Of a stretch of DNA of 64,000 bases, positions 59,951-64,000 are shown one piece after another. Made by a program: the position numbers and the translations under genes. Every line of letters starts with the position of its first letter. Position 1 is the first letter of the stretch. The notes under the pieces are model-generated. The model saw only the letters and a program-made list of their open reading frames with translations. It made no database searches and was not told the origin of the DNA. The stretch lies in the NCBI GenBank assembly GCA_910579545.1, contig CAJTVI010000007.1, positions 1 through 64,000 on the forward strand. The letters run 5' to 3'. Origin of the DNA: an uncultured Oscillospiraceae bacterium. Its GTDB lineage: Bacteria > Bacillota > Clostridia > Oscillospirales > Ruminococcaceae.

Positions 59951-59972
59951 TGCAAACGCCGCAAAAGGGGGC
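59929..59972 (-). terminator. Terminator overlapping the locus promoter
   Basis: GCCCCCTTTTGC and its perfect complement around a 12-base loop, followed on the minus strand by G then seven T. It ends transcripts arriving from the low-G+C island. Confidence 0.85.
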
Positions 59973-59998
59973 AAAAAGGGCAGGCAGGCGCCTGAATA

Positions 59999-60083
59999 TG
60001 TCCGTCCCTCTGTCTCAGGCAAAAGAACCGGCCCTGTGTCCGATGTGTCCGTGTGTCCGCCAAAGAACCGTCCCTGGGTCTGC
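59999..60083. repeat. Island repeat, copy 1
   Basis: Contains CGTCCCTCTGTCTC, AAGAACCGGCCCTGTGTCC and AAGAACCGTCCCTGGGTC. The motif recurs between almost all genes up to 63.3 kb. The surrounding 357 bp (59897-60253) hold this repeat and two terminators and no convincing gene. Confidence 0.75.
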
Positions 60084-60091
60084 CGGATGAC

Positions 60092-60121
60092 AAAAAAGGG
60101 GGCCATGTTTCCATGACCCCC
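60092..60121 (-). terminator. Terminator downstream of the PBECR-like gene
   Basis: GGGGGTCATG and CATGGCCCCC around GAAA, then six T on the minus strand. Confidence 0.75.
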
Positions 60122-60253
60122 AAGGTTGGGCTTTGGCAGGCGTCCCTTTTCCCCTGCATCTCTCGGGTTTCCCCTGTCATACCATCGGCGTGTGGTCGGG
60201 ACGAAATCTACCACCTCAAAGCCCAGCCTTATCCTATGCTTATTATAGCAAGG

Positions 60254-60853
60254 TTATTCCAGTTTGTAAAGAATATTCTTGTTCCGAAGCAATCTGTGAT
60301 ACTCCTTTTCCCGGATACACCATGCTGATATGATAGAGTTTTTGAACCCATTGGAATCTGTTGAAGTGTGCAGCCGCAATACTGTTTGTATCCGCAGATC
60401 CCCATCCTCAATGCACTTCAGAAGCAAGCAGGTATTGAGGGCGTTCTCCAAAATGTAATCCGGGTTGGCAATGATTTCCGACAAATAAGGCCGGATTCGC
60501 TCAAAATGTCCAGGATGGCGTTCTTCAATGTGCTGAATACGCTCGTTTGTAATCACAACTTCATCTGTGGTGATGTCCTGTGTGACGCATCGATAAATAC
60601 TGACGTCTATTTTCCCGATAAGCTGCACGTCGCTTTCACCGCCCGGCCTATTGTCTGGATTTATTATACCAGATTCCGACATCTTTGCAACCCGCGCCGC
60701 ATACGCCGCTCTTTTCTGCGCGTTGATTCGCTCCCGGCTCTTGGCGTACTGCGCCCGGCGCAGGGCATTGATGTTGCCGCCCGCAGCATTGTACTGCGCA
60801 AGGTACTTGTCGGGGTCGCAGCCGTCCACGCCGCTTTTGCCGTCAAACCGCAT
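60254..60853 (-). pseudogene. PBECR-like nuclease-toxin domain protein, N-terminus lost
   Basis: About 199 residues from the first plausible Met. Residues about 15-60 (DPDKYLAQYNAAGGNINALR, RINAQKRAAYAAR) resemble the linker at the end of phage head-morphogenesis (MuF-type) proteins. Residues about 80-199 resemble the phage-associated barnase-EndoU-ColicinE5/RelE-like (PBECR) nuclease domains (VVITNERIQHIEERHPGHFE, IQTVLRLHTSTDSNGFKNSI). There is no ribosome site, and the frame continues upstream straight into an island repeat, so the original N-terminal delivery part has been lost. Probably a relic toxin; activity unproven. Confidence 0.6.
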
Positions 60854-60856
60854 GCA

Positions 60857-60907
60857 GACAGAGGGCAGTTCTTTTGTCTCAAAAAGAGGAACCGTCCCCC
60901 TGTCTCG
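60857..60907. repeat. Island repeat, copy 2 (at the broken N-terminus of the PBECR-like gene)
   Basis: GACAGAGGGCAGTTCTTTTG, TCTCAAAAAGAGGAACCGTC and CCCCTGTCTC: a full inverted-type unit. It abuts the first methionine of the nuclease-like frame. Confidence 0.8.
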
Positions 60908-60947
60908 AAGAGGCAAGAGCAAATTGGAGCAGAAGCGGGCTTTACGC

Positions 60948-61020
60948 GGTTATGTGCGTCCCTTTGTCTCCTTTGCGTTTTCTACTTTGGGTTCATGCTA
61001 ACCGTCACCTTGTCTTTCCC
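60948..61020. repeat. Island repeat, copy 3
   Basis: GTTATGTGCGTCCCTTTGTC, also found exactly at 62914, then AACCGTCACCTTGTCTTTCC. The latter provides the stop codon of the next gene upstream. Confidence 0.75.
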
Positions 61021-61520
61021 GCCGCATATCCACAGAACACAATTAGATTTCCTTCTGGATATTCTCCATCCCATCCGCATGGAATAAATCCCTGCGCATA
61101 TACCGATAGTATGTTTTCGAACAATTCTGAAGTAAAATAATCTCTATAACTTAAAACCAAAAGAGTATTAATTATATCAGTTCGAATGGATCGATATGCG
61201 GATTCAGGAATCTTAAACTGCAGCAATTTTTTAAGAACTACCGGTTCAATCTTTGGCAGAATTTCATTTCTTGCTTCTGTTGCTAATACATTCCAATTTT
61301 TATTATATGCTTCCGGTGAGTTTTTCGACAAATACTCTGTTACATCTCCTCGTGCCAAATAGCGTGTGGACTCCCACCTTTTTAATGCGTCTTGGTTAAT
61401 TATTCCTTTTATATCGGACGTGGCTACGCAATTGATTGTCGGTTTGGCAAAACATTCATTGCATTTGTGAAACCAATCACAATATAAGAAAGTATTAACG
61501 GCTTCTTGGCAAAGAATCAT
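61005..61520 (-). CDS. Hypothetical protein, candidate immunity protein
   Basis: 171 residues, soluble, acidic/neutral, G+C about 38%. The C-terminal block FENILSVYAQGFIPCGWDGEYPEGNLIVF resembles small orphan proteins that sit beside polymorphic toxins, but I cannot name a family. The ATG follows GGAGGATAAG. The last nine codons (after NLIVF) come from the following island repeat, so the native C-terminus has been replaced or extended. It lies 150 bp upstream of the PBECR-like remnant, in the order expected for a former toxin/immunity neighbourhood, but pairing is not shown. Confidence 0.6.
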   Translation of the reverse strand: MILCQEAVNTFLYCDWFHKCNECFAKPTINCVATSDIKGIINQDALKRWESTRYLARGDVTEYLSKNSPEAYNKNWNVLATEARNEILPKIEPVVLKKLLQFKIPESAYRSIRTDIINTLLVLSYRDYFTSELFENILSVYAQGFIPCGWDGEYPEGNLIVFCGYAAGKTR

Positions 61521-61551
61521 CTTATCCTCCTGTTTTATTTCAGATATAAAA

Positions 61552-61600
61552 GACAGAGGGACGGTTACTCGGTAAAGAGCCGTCACTGTTGTCCTTTAGT
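61552..61600. repeat. Island repeat, copy 4
   Basis: GACAGAGGGACGGTTACTCG, then GAGCCGTCACTGTTGTCCTT; imperfect inverted arms. Confidence 0.75.
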
Positions 61601-61640
61601 ACTGAAAGGGCTGTTTGCTGAAAGGGCTGTTTGTCAAGAT

Positions 61641-61670
61641 GTGTGTCCCTTTATCTCACTTTGTCTCAGA
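61641..61670. repeat. Island repeat, partial copy 5
   Basis: GTGTGTCCCTTTATCTCACT then TTGTCTCAGA; half unit. On the minus strand it supplies the stop codon of the lipoprotein gene (GAGACAAAGTGA). Confidence 0.7.
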
Positions 61671-62180
61671 AGCTTCTCTCGTTTCCTTGAGATTACCATC
61701 CTCATCCCAAGGGCTTATTTCTCGGATTTCCTTTTCGGATAATTCTTCTCGGACAAATGTTATGGGGAAAGATTCCTCTGGGAACAAACAATTAGTATCA
61801 TACTCGCTTTCAGGCAAACATAACGTGAATTCGTCTTCTTTATATATTACTTTAGCTGACCATAGTATATTGATATGCGCCTCTTCCGTACTAACATCTT
61901 TGTTGGCAACTGCTTCGAAGTTATGTATGCTTGCCCTCGATCCAGCCCAACACACAAGCCCAAGCTCCTGAACGCCTGCTTCTGTTTGCATTTGACCATA
62001 TAGAACTGCTTTTGGACTATGATCTACAATAAACCAAATACTCAACTCCTCACAAATCCACTTTGTATTGGGGAAATTAAAAGGATTCTTAGAAGCGGTA
62101 GGGTCACAAGCTGACAACATAAGACACATACACAGAGTAATAAAATAATAGATTTTATTACTCCGAAACAATGTAGCCAT
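61656..62180 (-). CDS. Putative lipoprotein of unknown function
   Basis: 174 residues. A basic start, a helix (YYFITLCMCLMLSAC) ending in a lipobox LSAC, then a soluble part with no recognised domain (WICEELSIWFIVDHSPKAVL, SEYDTNCLFPEESFPITFV). ATG preceded by GGAG at nine bases; other in-frame starts (ATG at 62195, TTG at 62201) are possible. The last residues, SETK and the stop, are encoded by an island repeat. G+C about 40%. Confidence 0.65.
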   Translation of the reverse strand: MATLFRSNKIYYFITLCMCLMLSACDPTASKNPFNFPNTKWICEELSIWFIVDHSPKAVLYGQMQTEAGVQELGLVCWAGSRASIHNFEAVANKDVSTEEAHINILWSAKVIYKEDEFTLCLPESEYDTNCLFPEESFPITFVREELSEKEIREISPWDEDGNLKETREASETK

Positions 62181-62250
62181 AAATGAAGTCTCCATTTCCA
62201 ATTAAATCATAGAGCGTGTAGTCTTTACCTTTGTTATAATACTGATTAAA

Positions 62251-62366
62251 GACAGAGGGACGGTTCTTTTTCTCAAGCAGGGGAACCGTTCCCTTGTCTC
62301 TCAGACCTTTGTCCCCTCAGAGAAACCGTCCCCGTGTTTCTCGTGTCCCTCCCGTGTCCCTCGTCC
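62251..62366. repeat. Island repeat, copy 6 (longest)
   Basis: GACAGAGGGACGGTTC ... GGGAACCGTTCCCTTGTCTC forms an imperfect inverted repeat, followed by AGAAACCGTCCCCGTGTTTC and a run of TCCCTC units. It fills the gap between the lipoprotein gene and the next gene. Confidence 0.8.
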
Positions 62367-62373
62367 ATCGCTC

Positions 62374-62862
62374 TCAGAGCATCGGGTAAGAATAGAAAAA
62401 CCAATGTTCATCAATTCGTTGCTCATAATCCTTAGGCCATGCGTAGGTGTCTACTTCCCGATATTCAATACCAGCATAAGTTGATCGGCTCTCATAGAGA
62501 TAGAACCGGATAGATACGCTTCCGTCCATCCGCGTTCCTGCTGTGACACTGAACGGATTGTTAGACAGCATATCATCTGAACGAATATCTTTTAATGCAG
62601 AAATAAGGACTTCATTCTCGCGCAATTGTCTGTCAATATCAATCATTCCATTTTCTTCAAAAGATGCATGGAAATTGTAATGTTGCAAAAGATATAGATT
62701 TATGATCTCGACAATTGACTTAAAAGACTCTTCATGATCATTTAATAATTTTTCACAATCAGAACAGCTCAATTGCTGTGGGTATAATAACACTTTACAG
62801 AAGGCTACCCCGCATATTATCAGCGTAAAGAATAACAACGCCAATATTGATTTTCTACTCAC
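62374..62862 (-). CDS. Hypothetical membrane-anchored protein
   Basis: 162 residues: N-terminal helix (ILALLFFTLIICGVAFCKVL) and an extracytoplasmic or soluble domain ending IDEHWFFYSYPML, without a recognised family. GTG start with AAAGGA eight bases upstream. Together with its neighbours it has low G+C and sits between island repeats. Confidence 0.6.
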   Translation of the reverse strand: MSRKSILALLFFTLIICGVAFCKVLLYPQQLSCSDCEKLLNDHEESFKSIVEIINLYLLQHYNFHASFEENGMIDIDRQLRENEVLISALKDIRSDDMLSNNPFSVTAGTRMDGSVSIRFYLYESRSTYAGIEYREVDTYAWPKDYEQRIDEHWFFYSYPML

Positions 62863-62913
62863 GAGTTTTTTCCTTTCAGCGCAATCGAATCACAGCCGAT
62901 GGATCTGTCCGTC

Positions 62914-62964
62914 AGTTATGTGCGTCCCTTTGTCTGAGACGAAATCTCCGTCCCCGTATCTCTC
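62914..62964. repeat. Island repeat, copy 7 (overlaps the end of the CPCC gene)
   Basis: GTTATGTGCGTCCCTTTGTC (identical to 60948-60967), then CTCCGTCCCCGTATCTCTCG. Confidence 0.75.
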
Positions 62965-63173
62965 GATGCTCTCCGCGTTCTTGAAAACCATTGCTTCCCA
63001 TCCTTAATCCACTTCTTTCTCCAAACAATTATTTGCTTTTCTTTATCGGGAAAATCATCACATCCAAATTGGAATCCGCAACAGGGACAAATCTCGTCTG
63101 AGCCAACACCATTTTCATCATATGGTTCATCAAACAATTCATCAAACTGACATATTGGACAAATATGTTTCAT
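62916..63173 (-). CDS. CPCC-type zinc-ribbon protein
   Basis: 85 residues. Two cysteine pairs, CPICQFDELFDEPY and EICPCCGFQFGCDD, form a zinc ribbon of the CPCC type that often accompanies immunity genes in Firmicutes and Bacteroidetes. The ATG follows AGGAGAAT. Only the first 60 residues look native: the tail (RDTGTEISSQTKGRT) is the translation of an island repeat, which also gives the stop. Confidence 0.7.
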   Translation of the reverse strand: MKHICPICQFDELFDEPYDENGVGSDEICPCCGFQFGCDDFPDKEKQIIVWRKKWIKDGKQWFSRTRRASRDTGTEISSQTKGRT

Positions 63174-63210
63174 TAATATTCTCCTCTTAATGTACAATAA
63201 CACCAGCTTG

Positions 63211-63276
63211 TGAGACAGAGGGAGGCAAAGGGACGGTTTTTTGTCTCAGACAGAGGAACCGTCACCTTGTCTTGCG
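63211..63276. repeat. Island repeat, copy 8
   Basis: GAGACAGAGGGAGGCAAAGG, GACGGTTTTTTGTCTCAGAC and GAGGAACCGTCACCTTGTCT; full inverted-type unit directly upstream of the CPCC gene and downstream of the frameshifted gene. Confidence 0.8.
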
Positions 63277-63289
63277 GCATGTCCTTGCG

Positions 63290-64000
63290 CTACCCGTCCC
63301 TGCTGTCTATATACTCAAACCCTGTCATTTGAATAAAAAGTTCATGAAAGCGACTTTTGGAGATGAACTGTGCTGAACCGAACGATGATGGATCAGACTC
63401 ATTGGGAAAATATTCGTAATAGTAAATTCCGCCTTCTTCTGGAAGTGGTCCATCAAATATATCCGGATTGATCTCGCTGATATCGCTAAAATTAATTGTA
63501 TAAATTCCGGATGACATTCTCAGCTTAAATGGATCGTCAAAAATATACCGATAGTATTCCTCTGTGCAGTATATACCCGTACCTCCCTCTTGCGTAGTAT
63601 ATCAAATTCTGTGTTTTGCCGAGAAACAGAAACGATGTTGAATCGCTTGTATCCCAGTACACACATTCCGCTGAATTATTACGGAACACAAATATTCCAA
63701 CGATACATTTCATGTCTTCTTTGTATGTATTTTGTTCGCTTTGCCAAATTAATTCATCACTCCCATCTCCATTCACATCACACAATATCCATTCAATGTC
63801 ATTTTGACTTAGAGCAATAGAATAGACTTTTTCGGCTTCCCCCTTATCTACTCTTACTTCTGATGATAAACAAGAAAAATCGCCGTTTTCTAATTGCTGA
63901 ATCAAAATCTTATTGTTTTGCTCATCTTTCTCTCCATGGAAAATACAGAAGAAAACAAAAGTAAGAAATATAATTAGGATAGCCATGCCCAATACAAGCT
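63290..64000 (-). pseudogene. Hypothetical protein gene with a frameshift, 5' end outside the window
   Basis: Upstream part (63537-64000): a helix near the N-terminus, then WILCDVNGDGSDELIWQ and CIVGIFVFRNNSAECVYWDT. It breaks at a GGG run near 63590 (minus-strand AGAGGGAGG). Deleting one G restores the frame into GGTGIYCTEEYYRYIFDDPF and MSSGIYTINFSDISEINPD through the stop at 63290. The reconstructed protein resembles VNGDG-containing orphan proteins common in Clostridia. A genuine mutation and a sequencing error cannot be separated here. The open frame runs off the window edge. Confidence 0.75.

Noticed and set aside
59909..60214. A 101-codon minus-strand frame between the island and the polysaccharide locus.
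   Set aside because: It runs through a terminator and island repeats, starts at a GTG without a ribosome site, and its translation is repeat-derived.
60254..61520. Calling the PBECR-like remnant and the upstream orphan a verified toxin/immunity pair.
   Set aside because: Neither protein can be assigned to a specific paired family from sequence alone, and the toxin frame is broken.

Overview
The window looks like a chromosomal segment of a high-G+C, Gram-positive anaerobe of the Clostridia, most likely an Oscillospirales (Ruminococcaceae/Oscillospiraceae-type) gut bacterium. That is inference from an Rnf complex in the order C-D-G-E-A-B, an FprA flavo-diiron protein, an EFR1-type flavodoxin/ferredoxin, a SigH-like sigma factor, UMF1 and YitT membrane proteins, DUF3781 and DUF6440 proteins, strong Shine-Dalgarno sites and about two-thirds G+C in most of the window. 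No rRNA, tRNA, CRISPR array, transposase or integrase gene was seen.

Layout. 1-9.3 kb: tandem MATE exporters (-), a TetR regulator with a palindromic operator and its MFS exporter, a UMF1 transporter, and a GHKL kinase/LytTR regulator pair followed by two small genes. 9.6-13 kb: a zinc-dependent phospholipase C-like protein coupled to a divergent CstA-like membrane protein, and an alkyltransferase-like protein whose leader carries an intrinsic terminator. 13-20.6 kb (-): a phosphate cluster, pstS-pstC-pstA-pstB-phoU-phoB-phoR, with nearly every junction overlapping, a Pho-box promoter, and a Na/Pi cotransporter gene after it. 20.8-24.2 kb: an AT-rich methyltransferase that appears to have been inserted into the 3' end of a NusG-domain-II gene, an M20 dipeptidase and a small membrane protein. 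24.5-29.5 kb: rnfCDGEAB. 29.7-37 kb: DUF3781, EFR1 ferredoxin, YitT protein, murC, a zinc-ribbon protein, a sigma factor and FprA.

37.4-59.9 kb (-) is a 17-gene capsule/exopolysaccharide locus. It holds an initiating phosphosugar transferase, flippase, O-antigen-ligase-like polymerase, seven glycosyltransferases, a further GT-C-like membrane protein, UDP-glucose dehydrogenase, and a GDP-fucose pathway (manC, gmd, fcl) with a GT10 fucosyltransferase. It also encodes an unusual acyltransferase-NahK kinase fusion and a radical SAM protein with a repetitive tail. No Wzz/Wzc-type chain-length regulator is visible.

60-64 kb (-) is a low-G+C island of small orphan genes: a phage-type PBECR-like nuclease remnant, a candidate immunity protein, a lipoprotein, a CPCC zinc-ribbon protein and a frameshifted gene. 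They are separated by copies of a short repeat built on GACGGTTC / GAACCGTC and TGTCTC, which supplies stop codons to several of them.

Non-coding structure is rich: a four-copy dispersed repeat with a second palindromic element nested in one copy, GC-rich palindromes at the ends of genes between 29 and 38 kb, and several intergenic tandem repeats.
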